DNA of 64,000 nucleotides, taken from positions 31,168,981 through 31,232,980 of the forward strand of contig NC_073744.1 of assembly GCF_029784135.1 (NCBI RefSeq), in the 5' to 3' direction. The stretch's first letter is position 1. The number at the start of each line of letters is the position of its first letter. This document shows, in pieces, positions 31,579 through 47,903 of this stretch. Position numbers and translations under genes: made by a program. This stretch comes from Toxorhynchites rutilus septentrionalis. Its lineage: Eukaryota; Arthropoda; Insecta; Diptera; Culicidae. The notes under the pieces were generated by a model, which saw only the letters and a list, made by a program, of their open reading frames with translations, was not told where the DNA came from and searched no databases.

Positions 31579-32209
31579 TTGGATTTCGATCAAAATCGAA
31601 TGATACACAATGTGTCATGCAAGTAACCTCTCACGAACATATTACCAAATATGAGAGGATCATTCAGATACTTGTATGAATGACAGTAATCACTTGTATA
31701 ACATTACATGATTAAACCAAGAGAGGAACGAATACTGTTTGCATATTCGAGCTGTATCAAAATCGCAAACCATTTTCAAAGCCTGCATACAAGTTTGAAC
31801 CGCATATATCGTCCCGCTCTACTATAGCGAAATCTAAGACCGGTCTATGGTACTAGGTGAGGCCGTTTCGTCACTAAGTTGGTTAGGGGAGCGGTATATG
31901 AAAACAGTACGGAAGAAAGCAGAAGGGGAATTTTTTCCTTGAAGTGTGAAAGAGACAGGCTGATCACGAGCGAGCTTGGGCACAAGCGTATTGTGTTTTG
32001 TTTACAAACAAAACACAGTAGACTTCCAAGATGGCTGAAGAATGGTTTTAGCAAGTTGGCCCACCTTAGGATATACTTCTACTCGCCTTGGCGAAACCCA
32101 CTGCACAGGTAAGTGCAAAGCAATAAATGATGCAAGAAAAATTACGTCATCATTCGGTCACCATTTGCGGAGAGCAACGAATGGGAAAAAAACGGTGTTG
32201 CTAGTAAAA
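31579..32209. other. non-coding stretch
   Basis: It contains the diverged repeats noted at 29487-31173. Short frames only; no gene is seen. Confidence 0.4.
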
Positions 32210-32224
32210 CTATGCGGTCTTTAT

Positions 32225-32495
32225 TTTTTTTTTTTTTTTATCTTCGCTTATTTTTCGTCGGCCTATTTCCGCCACTTTAGTGCCAATCACCGACATCAGG
32301 GAGGTGACTCCACCTGTTCCTACCTATCAGACTCAACAACTCATGAGCCGGGCCAACTTCTTTTACTTCCGCTCCGAAGGAAGACGTAACCAGAGATTTT
32401 TCGCCTCAGAAAATCCCAACGACGCCAGCTGGGATTGAACCCAGGCCGATCGGATTGTGAGGCTGTTACGCTAACCATACAACCACTGGCGCCGT
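32225..32495 (-). mobile_element. tRNA-derived SINE, second family
   Basis: Reading the minus strand, a tRNA-like head (GGCGCCAGTGGTTGTATGG, then a B box GGTTCAATCC) is followed by an unrelated body and a poly-A tail (T's at about 32225-32240). It is flanked by the 15-bp direct repeat CTATGCGGTCTTTAT at 32210-32224 and 32496-32510. It is not related in sequence to the Feilai-like SINEs here. Confidence 0.8.
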
Positions 32496-32821
32496 CTATG
32501 CGGTCTTTATGAATATACATATTTCAAGGGATAGCGGCGTTAAAATGGAAAATATGATCTGTCTACCCTTCCCTTAGTCTCTATCGAGCTAAATAATCAT
32601 ATAGTTTGCACCTTCTGAGACTTAAAAATCAGGATCTGCTATATGAGCTGAATATGAATATGTTAGAGGCAAAGAAGAAAATAAACTTTCTGCACCGAAA
32701 GCGTATACGATGGTTCTGCTTAGAGATGGACAAACCGTTCACGAACGGTACAAAAGAACTAGTTCACCGAAAAGAGTGAACGAACGGTCGTTCTTTTTCA
32801 AAGAACGGTAGTTCTATCCAC

Positions 32822-33080
32822 GAACTGATTCCGAAAGAACGGTTTGCGAGCGAACTGATTGAGAGTGAACTGTTTGTGAACGAACTGGTTAAGAACGAAC
32901 TGTTTGCGAGTGAACTGTTTGAGAGCGAACTGATTGAGAGTGAACTGTTTGGGAACGAACTGATTAAGAGTGAACTGTCTGGGAACGAACTTTTTGAGAG
33001 CGAACTGATTAAGAGTGAACTGTTTGGGAACGAACTGTTTGAGTACGAAGTGTTTGTTGCGGGCGAACTGTTTGCGAACG
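32822..33080. repeat. 15-bp minisatellite, about 16 units
   Basis: Units of the form GAACTGTTTGNGAGC or GAACTGATTNAGAGT repeat in strict 15-bp register, with one 18-bp unit near 33055. Because 15 is divisible by three, open frames exist on both strands (NELFESELI-type on plus, KQFTLNQFV-type on minus), but these follow from periodicity. The preceding 32720-32820 is rich in GAACGGT inverted words. Confidence 0.9.
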
Positions 33081-33085
33081 GACGA

Positions 33086-33890
33086 GTGCAGCTGAACTGA
33101 TTTGTGCTGGACCGATGCAGAGTTGTCTCGTTCTCTTTTGTGTCGTGATTTGCAACACGCAGCAAGAAGCCGGCAATTGTGCAAAGGAGACAAGCGAGAG
33201 GAAACGTTTTCTCTTACTCTTTGTTTAGTTTTGTTGTGTTGGTAGAAAGTGTAAACTGAAGCGGTGTTCGAGGAAAGTTGAGGTTTCTTGCCTTGGCTGT
33301 AGTAAGAATATCACCGGAAAGACTCCACATGACAAAAGCATTATAGAGCCGCGAGAGACTAAAGATGCAACGTTCTGTTGTGTTCACCTGTCGGCGATAA
33401 TCATACTAACATGCCTTCCTTTCCCCTGGTGACTGTAAGGACGTGGCCGGCGTCGTTATTAACTATTCAAAGCTCGATTCATCGAAACTTGCACAATGAG
33501 AATGATTTGCTACTCACAAGCTCTACTCGGTGTGTTCTCGTGATGCAATTTTGCTGGTTCAGGCCAATCACGGAGAGCTACCATGAAGAGTACAGTCTAT
33601 CCAAGCTTAAGCTCAAGCTCAAACACAAATAGTGCAGAAAATAAAACAAGTAAACAATTGAACAAGATAAATAGATGTTTTTTTTTTATTTTACTCGCCG
33701 CCCGATCATAGAAGCCGTTGTGTTGATAGGGGAATGCGAGCAATATTTTTGCATACAATTTGGGCGTTAGCTATGATTTCTTTCTTCGTTCTTACACGTT
33801 TGTTTCATGGCGACCATTTCCCGACTGCAAGCACTTATCAGTAGGCAGAATCAGGCTCTGGACAACTTAGCTTATCAATAGGCAGAATCA
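33086..33890. other. non-coding stretch, no gene recognised
   Basis: No domain-bearing frame. AGCTCAAGCTCAAAC near 33613 and a T-run near 33677 are low-complexity. AGGCAGAATCA repeats near 33843 and 33879. Confidence 0.35.
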
Positions 33891-33899
33891 TAGAGAGTA

Positions 33900-34290
33900 G
33901 ATGATCTTGGAAGATGGTTTTACCCAAAAATCTTCAAAGTTTCGACGAGAGAGTTAAACGTTGATAGAGATTTTATTAGACTGATGTTCAAGTTGTCGTT
34001 CAATCGATCCATGCTCAATACACGTCTTTATTGTATAGGTCTTGCAACTAACTATTTATGTAATTGTGGTCAAGAATATCACGATATCGAGTACGTTGGT
34101 TGGTAAAATTTCATAATGAAAGAAATAAACTGACTGCCGGTTTACCATGCTCACGTATACCAATTCACGATATTTTATCTAGATGCGAATCTAAGATTTT
34201 GTTCCATATCCTATGTCTTCCTAAGAAGTACTTATGTTCTTATTCAGCCAGTGGCATTTGCTTAAATATGTTTGTCCATTCCACTATCCT
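33900..34290 (+). pseudogene. decayed LINE ORF2 C-terminus (I/LOA-like)
   Basis: The plus strand reads LGRWFYPKIFKVSTREL, then NVDRDFIRLMFKLSFNRSML and CNCGQEYHDIEYVGW, matching the C-terminal Cys/His region after RNase H in the LINEs of this window and closest in pattern to the fragment at 55104-56491. Stops and shifts are frequent. It is an old copy. Confidence 0.65.
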
Positions 34291-34716
34291 TCCTTTTACA
34301 TAAGCAGCACCAATTGGGAACAGGAGCCACATAAACTTCACAAGAGAGCACTTAGGTCATAAGACACTTGATCTAAATCACCTAGCGAATTAATTATATA
34401 CTCACCAGAGTTCTGGACAACGAAGGAGAAAATTCTGTTTTATTCATAATATATTCTGTAGTAGTCTGTAGTGTAGATTGTATAGGCTTATTAGACTTAA
34501 GTTTATATTTATGTACGTCTAACTTATTCAAACTTAAGTCCAAAAAGGCAAAGAATGATGATGGTTTCTTATCCTATTCAGTCAAATTAATTAAGTTAAT
34601 GAAAAAAGCCGAGCATTATTTAGCATTTCTACAGAGCCAGTTTTATCATTTGTGTTTCATGTACATTTCTGAAAATCGATACAAAAAACCAGAGAATATC
34701 TAGTAGTTGTTTTGTG

Positions 34717-34960
34717 ACGTGGGACTACGTCTAGCCGGAATACATGAGAGGTAAAATGAAAACTTAAATACACAGAACATGGAGGAAAAATGAAAGATTT
34801 CGAATGCTTAAAACTTGAGAATTTCTTAATAGATCGGAAAGTTGTTTGCATCAATTGATACAAAAATTTTTCACGCATCTATCACAGTTAATAAAATATG
34901 ATTACTAAGCCAATGGTGTCCCACGTCAACCTTGCGGTTATATCATATCACCCATTTTTT
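34717..34960. repeat. dispersed repeat family R1, copy at 34.7 kb
   Basis: It starts with GACGTGGGACTACGTC and shares AAAATGAAAGATTTCGAATG, ATAGATCGGAAAG and GCATCAATTGATA with copies at 40430-40620 and 44809-45010. It ends near CCCACGTCAACCTTGCGG, suggesting weak terminal inverted repeats. Non-coding. Confidence 0.6.
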
Positions 34961-35086
34961 ATGTTTAGGTTGGGATATCTATCGGAGTTTTTCAAATTGC
35001 TAACTATTGAAAAAAGACAGCCCCAATGATGAATGGTTTTGAGTTCTTTCTACGACTTCAACTCTTACAACCCAATTAAAGTATTA

Positions 35087-36367
35087 GGCTGTCAAAAAAG
35101 TCCTGCGGTATTTTTTTTGAATTTTCATTTGTTCATAAAATTAGTTACAATCATCTGTTTTAATTCAAATATGCGCCGTTTTGTTCGATGACTTGTTCCC
35201 AACGAGATGCCAACTTCATAATATCCCTGTTATAGAAGCTCGCTTCCTTATTGGCAAAAAACTCGGATAGCCAATTTTCACAGGCCTCTTTTGTGGCTAA
35301 CTTCTGACTACCTAGCTCGTTCGCCATGGACAAAAACAGGTGGTAGTCACTTAGTGCAAGGTCCGGACTATACGGCGGATGCAAAAGAACCTCCCATCCG
35401 AGCTCCCAGAGCTTCTGGCGCGTCACCAAAGAAGTGTGTGGCCTGGCGTTGTCCTGATGGAAGACAATGCGGCCTCTTTTTATCAAAGATGGCCTCTTCT
35501 TCATGAGTGCTACCTTCAAGCGATCCAGTTGTTGGCAGTACAGGTTCGAATTGCGCGTTTGGCCATAGGGAAGCAGCTCATAATAGATTATTCCTTGACA
35601 ATCCCACCAAACACACAGCAGAACCTTCCTGGCCGTTAATGAGGGCTTGGCCACCGTCTGAGCCGCTTCAGCGGATTTCGACCACGACCGTTTGCGCTTC
35701 ACGTTGTCGTAAGTGACCCACTTTTCATCGCCAGTCACCATCCGCTTCAGAAACGGGTCGATTTTGTTGCGATTCAGCAGCGATTCACATGCGTCGATAC
35801 GGTTAAAGATGTTTTTTTTTGCGTCAACGTGTGTGGCACCCATACATCGAGCTTCTTTGTGAATCCAAGCTTCTTCAAATGGTTAATAACGGTTTGATGA
35901 CTTATCCCCAGCTCTTGGCCGATGCTACGGCTGCTACTATGCCGGTCTTTCTCGGCTAATTCAGCGATTTTGTCGCAATTTTCGACGACAGGCCTTCCGG
36001 AGCGTGGCGCATCTTCGACGACCTCTACACCAGAACGAAAACGTTGAAACCATCGTTGTGCGGTGGAAATGGAAACTGTATCGGGTCCATAAACTGCACA
36101 AATTTTATTGGCAGCTTGAGATGCATTTTTGCCTTTGTCATAGTAGTACTGTAAAATATGTCGGATTTTCTCTTTATTTTGCTCCATATTTGCGACACTA
36201 TAACTCACGAACGACTTAACCAAACAAAACACTGTCAAGGACTATATTATAGCGCGCAAAAATACCTTTCCAACAAGCTATAGTATGACTCGATACAATG
36301 GATACAACTAGAACTACGCGCTTACAACGACACCTCGCGGAAATACCGCAGGACTTTTTTGACAGCC
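35087..36367 (-). mobile_element. mariner copy B with perfect 27-bp terminal inverted repeats
   Basis: The ends 35087-35113 and 36341-36367 are exact inverted repeats (GGCTGTCAAAAAAGTCCTGC and onward), flanked by TA at 35085-35086 and 36368-36369. The length, 1281 bp, is that of a complete mariner. It could be mobilised in trans by a related transposase, since the ends are intact, though its own gene is frameshifted. Confidence 0.93.
35160..36187 (-). pseudogene. mariner transposase, one frameshift (copy B)
   Basis: The frame starts at ATG 36187 (MEQNKEKIRHILQYYYDKG), carries two helix-turn-helix motifs (SQAANKICAVYG and SSRSIGQELGISHQTVINHL) and the DD34D core (VTGDEKW, HQDNARPHTS, LALSDYHLF), and ends NGAYLN at 35160. 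The only obvious lesion is an A-run of nine at 35812-35820 where copy A has seven; this +2 change shifts the frame. About 341 residues without the shift, the normal mariner length. Mutations are few, so the element is young. Confidence 0.88.
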
Positions 36368-36516
36368 TAATATACTCAATCCATATAACAAACTAATTCA
36401 ATCTTTAGTTCTCATAAGATCTCAACCCTGTTCCATTACTTTCATGAAATTTAGAAGATATATATACATAAATAAATACAAAATTTGTTGAAGTGCTGTC
36501 TCCGGCCATTGGGCTA

Positions 36517-37348
36517 CCCAGCAAACATTAAATCGTATAATTTTGCACGCGCCAAGTCTTACAAGAAATCCGAATAAATCATAATCGCATATAATATCAA
36601 TCAAAGTATGTATCGTGTATATTTGAAATCGCATAAAATGTAAAAACTCGATTTTCTATACCATTATCAAATTAAGTCGCAATCCGGTATAATAATCATC
36701 AATTTTATGATGTACATTGTCGTAAAATATATTCAATCCGCATCATATGCGTATATTACACTGATGCAGTTTGTGTGTCGTAGAATTTAAATCGATTCAG
36801 TACTGTAATAAATCGTGTTGCATGTTGAAGAAAATCATGAAACAGTAAATCATATTAGATCCTAATAAAGAACATATTACATCATATTGAAATGTCAATG
36901 ATGCACTCGGAAGTTTTAACCGCTGTTGAATTAAATTTCAGATAGCCGCGCGAGATAGCTGGTGGATGATAATCCAGACAACCGGAGTTCGAACCCACAT
37001 CGGAGCAGTTTTCACCAAACATCAATCTGTGCCATTTTAAACATTCATATTCCACTCCCAACACAAGTCAATAAAACAATTATTATTTCTACAAACATAA
37101 ATACTCATATATAAAAATGGCGATTCGTGCGGCTATAACAAACATTTAACGAAAATATATTGCGCCATTTGTCTTTTTTCTATGTCTGTAATAAATCATA
37201 TATGAGTATGGCAAAAGTCGTATTTGGTGCTTTGACAATTCATGAATATATTCATATTAGATCGCAATTCAATTTCAACATAATCGCTATTATAGCCGGT
37301 CATATGATATTATATATACGCTTGTTATGCGATTTAATGTTTGCTGGG
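36517..37348. mobile_element. MITE with CCCAGCAAACATTAAATCG ends, copy 1
   Basis: CCCAGCAAACATTAAATCG at 36517 is inverted at the right end (CGATTTAATGTTTGCTGGG, ending 37348), with TA on both sides. The 832-bp interior is non-coding and AT-rich and contains a tRNA-like segment at 36941-37013. Confidence 0.7.
36941..37013 (+). pseudogene. tRNA-like segment inside the MITE
   Basis: An A-box-like TAGCTGGTGGA and a B-box-like GAGTTCGAACCCA are spaced as in a tRNA, within 73 bp. Acceptor pairing is poor. It may be a SINE head or tRNA pseudogene captured by the MITE. Confidence 0.4.
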
Positions 37349-37355
37349 TATACTA

Positions 37356-38272
37356 CCCAGCAAACATTAAATCGTATAAGCATCGTATATACATTATAAT
37401 ATATCCCCACTCTTCGATTATCAACAGTGGCAAACAATGTCAGCCATCGAACATGGAACAAATTCGACTGAAATATTTAAGGTAACCTAACAATGTACCG
37501 ACAGGTTTGACGAACAGACCGAAAAAATATTCAAGGCATCCAATAACTGAATATTCGCTTGTCATGTTTTGTGTCGAACATATTTGATGAGTACACGTTG
37601 ATCAAATTTTATCTGTCGAAAAGAATCGAATATTTGGCTTCGGCCAAACAGTGTATGAGCACCCTTATACAAGCATCTAGTACGACTCTTGTCATACGTT
37701 GATACGATTCATTCCAGGCATAGACGAAAAACAACTAGCGAAAAATGTTCGTGAAGTTATGATTATTTTTACAACCTCACGAATCGCCATTCGCCATTCG
37801 TACATATAAGAACATTTATATGTAGAAATAAGAATTATAAAATTAACTTTTAGTTGGAGGGAAATACAAATGTTTAAATTAGTGGTGGTGATCGTTAAGA
37901 AAATTGCTCCCAGAGCATTGAAAACTCGTACATATGATACGAAAGATGCAATCGGATGCTTCATTCCTGGTTGCCAATTGTGATTTGGTGGAAATATCAT
38001 GGAATTTATATAGGAATAGTAAAGTGCGGTTGAGTTCTACGTCTTTTAAGTAATCAAATAACATGAAGTAATGAAGTAATTTGCCTCCCCCAAACAACGA
38101 CACTGTACATAAGTCATTGCAGATCTTGATGTGTGAAATTCCTAATATGATACTATATGTCCTCAATTACGATCAAATACGATTTACTGTTGAACAATTT
38201 CCCACAGCATGTGATACGATTTTTCACAGTACATATTACATTAATTCAAACTACGATTTAATGTTTACTGGG
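37356..38272. mobile_element. MITE with CCCAGCAAACATTAAATCG ends, copy 2
   Basis: It begins only 7 bp after copy 1 ends, with the same terminal sequence, and closes at 38272 with CGATTTAATGTTTACTGGG and TA. Its 917-bp interior shows no obvious similarity to copy 1, so the two share ends more than bodies. Confidence 0.65.
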
Positions 38273-38429
38273 TATGCTCACGACACCACTGTGAAGTCGC
38301 CGGATGACATAGTGTTGAATTAACAGATTTTTGAATAGTTAAATTAATTCAAAAGCAACTGTTCCCAATACAGTCCTACGTGATGTTCCTGTCCGTGCCT
38401 CTAGACATGGGCGATCCTACTTTTTCACA

Positions 38430-43185
<4,756 letters not shown>

Positions 43186-43743
43186 CTCACTTTTCCGGTT
43201 TTATTTATTCGAATGAAATCCGAGCTCAAAATAAACCAATTATAACGCAGAAATGCTTAAACTGGCTATTTTTCAGAAGCAAAGCAATCAAATCAGTTTG
43301 TATACAATAAGACAGCTTGACAGCTTCAGCAAAAATAAATATATACACCAGGGATGCCAGGAGATTTCCTCGAATATCGTTATTAGTTTCCATTCATTAA
43401 ATGTACAGTAAGTTACCTCTAATTCGACATCTAACTAGTTGGACAGACCTGGGGTGGCATTCCGCATTTCTAAACGAGTAATTTTTGTTCGTTTCGACCA
43501 CTGTTGCCTTTATGGATCTCGAAGCGAGCTCGAAACGAGTGGAACGAATACCCAAGTAACCATAAGCATTAACCAAAGCTCTATTATAGTACTAATTCAG
43601 CATCTCTAATGTCAAATGACAGTATATCTGCTATTTCGATACTTATAGGCCTCACATCAACATTATCAATGCATATAAACATTAATTAAAGTAAGCGCTA
43701 ATGAAAGCCCTATATTCGCATTTAGTGCTATCATATAATATGT
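43186..43743. other. 5' flank and likely promoter region of Z1
   Basis: On the minus strand 43186-43290 aligns with 52920-53026 upstream of the paralogue (TTGCTT-GCTTC, GCATTTCTGCG, CATTCGAATAAATA), so it is probably 5' UTR or promoter. GGGGTGGCATTCCGCATTT at 43451 is inverted near 52518. No TATA box was recognised. Confidence 0.45.
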
Positions 43744-44020
43744 GCACCCGTGGCCGAGTGGTTAGCGTCTCACTTTATCATGCCGGGTGTTCGGGTACGA
43801 TTCCCGTTCTGGCCGGGGGATTTTTCGTCAAAGGAATTTCTTTCGACTTGCACTGTGGTCACGCGTATTCTAGAGCTTGCCCCTCGGAATAAATTCAAGG
43901 CGTGTTATTTGGCTTAAGAAATTTCAACAAAATATTAATAAATGGCGCTAATTAATGCATACGTTGAGACGGCAAAAGTTCCACAGGGAACGTTAACTCC
44001 ATTCAAGAAGAAGAAGAAGC
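43744..44020 (+). mobile_element. Feilai-like SINE (copy 2)
   Basis: The tRNA-like head GCACCCGTGGCCGAGTGG, B box GGTACGATTCC and the body match copy 1 closely, ending in an extended (AAG)n tail. The tail runs into a hairpin at 44006-44048. A target duplication was not clear. Confidence 0.75.
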
Positions 44021-44048
44021 TATTATATGATAGCTTCTTCTTCTTCTT
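44006..44048. repeat. (GAA)n/(TTC)n hairpin at the SINE tail
   Basis: AAGAAGAAGAAGCTAT is followed after seven bases by ATAGCTTCTTCTTCTT, a 16-bp inverted repeat. It may be a fold-back error at the 3' end of the SINE insertion. Confidence 0.6.
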
Positions 44049-44808
44049 TACAAACATTAGGACAAAACATATGGAAATAAGCAATAATGAAAGCCCTATA
44101 TGCGCATTTAATGCTACCATATAAGGCTTACACGCATTACGATGAAACACTTATACATTGAGCATTGGGTATCTGGCAAGTGTGTGTCTTGTTATAATCA
44201 TAAAATAACATAACCGTTTGAATTATTATTGAATTGCGATATGATTGTTTTGTCTATTTTCATACTAATCTTTTTGAGCGGGTATATGAGCGATTATTCA
44301 AATAGAGCTATTTATTTCTAGATAGCAGAGACACAACAGAGTAACACACATGTTGCAGAAATACCCCGGTTCGAATCTCATAAGGTAATTTTCATATAAC
44401 AATTATTTTCTATTCCTTTTATTAATCTCTTTCTTCAGGTAGTCCTAAGTAAGCTTCAGTAATGCTTATTTAAAACTGTGACTGAAGCATTTCAAGAGCC
44501 CTATATTTCGTCTTTTTAGCATTATATCCACCATATATTGATTGATAGAGTGTAATAAGCATTTATCCAGTATTGTATATGTGGATACAGTGCTGATTTA
44601 AGACAATTTTTTAGTGCTTACTGGTTACCTGGGTAAGGCAGTAGTAGAGTTTCGAGCAAAACTTGACATTACGTAACATTGTGTTCGTGCGTTTTTTAAC
44701 TCGAAGCGAGAACAAATGTCTCAAACATCAAACAAAATTTCCATTGCATTTCCTTTGGTTTTGACGTCTATTTGTGCCAGTATATGAGTATAAACACAAT
44801 ACTTTTTT
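44021..44808. other. non-coding stretch
   Basis: AGCCCTATAT-CGCATTTA words at 43706 and 44092 bracket the SINE and suggest a local duplication. Nothing else is recognised. Confidence 0.35.
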
Positions 44809-45010
44809 GACGTAGGACTACGTCTAACCGGAAGATATAGGGGGTGAAATGGAAATCTAGGCACTGAACAAGTAGGAAAAAATGCAAGATTTGGAACGCT
44901 TATAATTCGAGCATTTCTCAATAGATCGCAAAGGTTTTTGCATCAATTGATAGGAAATATACCTACGCATCTATCATAACGAATAACATTTCATTTTTCT
45001 TGAGATAAAT
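44809..45010. repeat. repeat family R1, copy at 44.8 kb
   Basis: It starts at GACGTAGGACTACGTC and carries the family blocks (ATGCAAGATTTGGAACGCTT, CTCAATAGATCGCAAAG, CATCAATTGATAGG). Confidence 0.6.
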
Positions 45011-45328
45011 AATTGAATAATTGTGAAATATCAAGCATTGTCCAAATACACTATGTGCCCATTTTTGATTGGTCCATTTTGTGCTCCTCAAATCGTACCG
45101 ACCAAAACGGGCAACCAGAACAGCAGCGAAATAGAATGAAGCACGATTGGAAAGGAAAAAGAAAAAAAATGAACGAAACATCGGTCGCAGTCTCACACAT
45201 GCGTAATTCTCGAGCCAGCCAGTCAGCTTAAAAATCCCCGCTCCGCTGCCGTAACGATCATTCTCATCCGAACCGTACACCACATCGTTTCGCATCACCT
45301 CACATCAACAAACCAACACAAGCAGCCA

Positions 45329-45545
45329 TGGTTGGATATGGCAAAGGAGGAAAAGTGAAGGGAAAGGCAAAATCCCGCTCGAACCTTGATCTGGAGTTCC
45401 CGCTCGTGTTGATCTGGAGTTCCCCGCAAGGGTAGCTAGGCCGAGCGCGTTAGTACCAGTGTACCAGTCCACCTAGCCGGCGTTATATAGCTTCGGCCGC
45501 CGAAGTGATCGAGTTAGCTGGCAAAGCTGCTCGCGACGATAAGAA
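45329..45545 (+). pseudogene. decayed histone H2A sequence, copy 1
   Basis: ATG at 45329 opens MVGYGKGGKVKGKAKSRSN, matching the H2A N-terminal tail except for SGR replaced by VGY. After a rearranged stretch, ASAAEVIELAGKAARDDKKT matches the histone-fold helix of H2A. The middle is scrambled and frames shift, so no nucleosomal protein can be made. It lies inside a tandem duplication with 46665-46880. Confidence 0.7.
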
Positions 45546-47694
45546 AACCTGCATTCGGAACAGAACACATTCGGTTCGGTGGACATCAAGACAACAACAG
45601 GCAGTTGCAGCGAGTGGCGAGTGGCAAACGCAATCGCAAAACGGCAGCTGGTAGCAGAAGAAAAAAGTTTGTTCTTTTTACAATCTGCTTTGGTGGCAAA
45701 TCCAGAACAAGGCGGCATCGAGGGCGTTCGAAATGGTTTTTTTCAAAACCACGAGTACTAAGTTTTCTAAATTGGAACCATTCCATAAAACAAGGCGCTT
45801 TTCAGGGCCATTAAACCTTCCAAAAAAGAGTTTAGGAAATAAAGTTCAATGCTTTCTAAAACGTTATCCAAAATAATAATAAAACACAAATTGATGTTTT
45901 CATAATTTGTTTGCCAGGATCTGATGAGTATGTGAATTTGGCAGTTGTTCTGAGCTTATTGATAGTTGGGGACTTTCCTGATTATTCAATTTTCACCAAT
46001 TCTTAAATTGTTTCCAGATTTAAAGTACAGTAATCTACAATTAGTTCGACATTTAGCTAATTGGACGGACATGTAATGCGACTTATTTAGTTGGACATTT
46101 TTGTAAACATAGAGATCCAAATTATGACCCCACATTGAAAGTCGACACTGTACCACTGTCATCGCAAATGTTCAATTACAGGTTAAAATTACCTCCAATC
46201 CGGCACTGAGTGATGGTAATGCGACGTGCCATTGAATGTAATTCACTGTAAAATATGTCACAAGCTGGATGGGAAGAAATTTTCCAACTGTGAAAGCTGT
46301 GGCGAGTGGCAAATGCAATCGCTAAACAGAAAGGTTTAGCCGAACAAGATGGGGATATCGAGTGATAACAAAACAATAAACTCTTTAGACTTTTTGTGAT
46401 CCTGAAAAGGACCTTTTTTAGCCTGTATGTGAATCCAACGAGCGAACAAATCGTAATGAATGTATTTTTTTGCCATCGCTCCCTTTTAACGCTCATTCGT
46501 TCGTCTCGTTGGACCCGCTCCTTTGGCTGAGTCTGCCGATTTGTCTCTATCCTGTGAGTGTGTACCGCTAGAGTATAAAACACGCGGACCCCAAAAAAAT
46601 ATCTTATTTTCTTTCAAACCGTAAACCCGTGTGGTTGTACGGCATCGGCATCGTGTACTCAACAAAGGAGGAAAAGAGAAGGGAAAGGCAAAATCCCGCT
46701 CGAACCGTGGTGGTCTGCAATTTCCCGTAGGTGTATCCGCCAAATGCACCGGAAAAGGTAGCTAGGTCGAGCGCGTTAGTACCTGTGTACCAGTCCACCT
46801 AGCCGGCGTTATATAGTTTCGGCCGCCGGAGTGATCGAGTTAGCTGGCAAAGCTGCTCGCGACGATAAGAAAACCTGCATTCGGAACAGAACACATTCGG
46901 TTCGGCGGACATCAAGACAACAGGCAGTTGCAGCGAATGGCGAGTGGCAAACGCAATCGCAAAACGGCATCAGGTAGCAGAAGAAAAAAGTTTGTTCTTT
47001 ATACAAACTGCTTTGGCGGCAAATCCAGAACAAGGCGGCATCGAGGGCGTTCGAAATGGTTTTTTTCAAAACCACGAGTACTAAGTTTTCTAAATTGGAA
47101 CCATTCCATAAAACAAGGCGCTTTTCAGGGCCATTAAACCTTCCAAAAAAGAGTTTAGGAAATAAAGTTCAATGCTTTCTAAAACATTATCCAAAATAAT
47201 AATAAAACACAAATTGATGTTTTCATAATTTGTTTGCCAGGATTTGATGAGTATGTGAATTTGGCAGTTGTTCTGAGCTTATTGATAGTTGGGGACTTTC
47301 CTGATTATTCAATTTTCACCAATTCTTAAATTGTTTCCAGATTTAAAGTACAGTAATCTACAATTAGTTCGACATTTAGCTAATTGGACGGACATGTAAT
47401 GTGACTTATTTAGTTGGACATTTTTGTAAACATAGAGATCCAAATTATGACCCCACATTGAAAGTCGACACTGTACCACTGTCATCGCAAATGTTCAATT
47501 ACAGGTTAAAATTACCTCCAATCCGGCACTGAGTGGTGGTAATGCGACGTGCCATTGAATGTAATTTACTGTAAAATATGTCACAAGCTGGATGGGAAGA
47601 AATTTTCCAACTGTGAAAGCTGTGGCGAGTGACAACAAATCGCTAAACAGGAAGGTTCAGCCGAACAAGATGGGAATATCGAGTGATAACAAAA
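45340..47694 (+). repeat. tandem duplication of about 1.0 kb (45340-46372 and 46660-47694)
   Basis: The two copies are offset by about 1325 bp and differ only at scattered bases and small indels from the H2A remnant through TTAGTTCGACATTTAGCTAA to GATATCGAGTGATAACAAAA. The unique spacer 46373-46659 has no gene. Part of the unit (TAATTCGACAT-TAGTTGGAC) recurs near 43415. Confidence 0.85.
46665..46880 (+). pseudogene. decayed histone H2A sequence, copy 2
   Basis: The plus strand reads KGGKEKGKAKSRSNRGGLQF followed by PVG, a better match to H2A than copy 1 in this part, then a stop and a scrambled segment before ASAAEVIELAGKAARDDKKT-like codons. There is no start codon, because the upstream sequence differs from copy 1. 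Confidence 0.7.
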
Positions 47695-47903
47695 ACACAA
47701 CACCAAAGGTTCTTTTCAGAACCATCAACATATTCATAAAGAGTAAACAGTAAACAAATCCATTTTTCAGGTAGATAGGTGAAGAAAATAAAACAATATA
47801 TTTAAAATATATATTTAACAAAAGCTGTCCCCTTTGTATAGTCCTACGTCACTCCGGTTATGTCCCCGACATTACCCACCCGTCTTTTTTATATATTAGC
47901 ACT

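Noticed and set aside
32764..33193. Two minus-strand frames of about 130 residues with periodic peptides
   Set aside because: The openness follows from the 15-bp repeat length; no start context or domain.
38273..38429. Possible further zinc-finger exons beyond the ninth
   Set aside because: After the TAG at 38430 no C-x2-C or H-x3-H pattern with splice sites could be found before the MITE end.
45329..45545. Functional histone H2A gene
   Set aside because: Only the tail and one helix are recognisable; the middle is scrambled with stops, so it is a decayed sequence.
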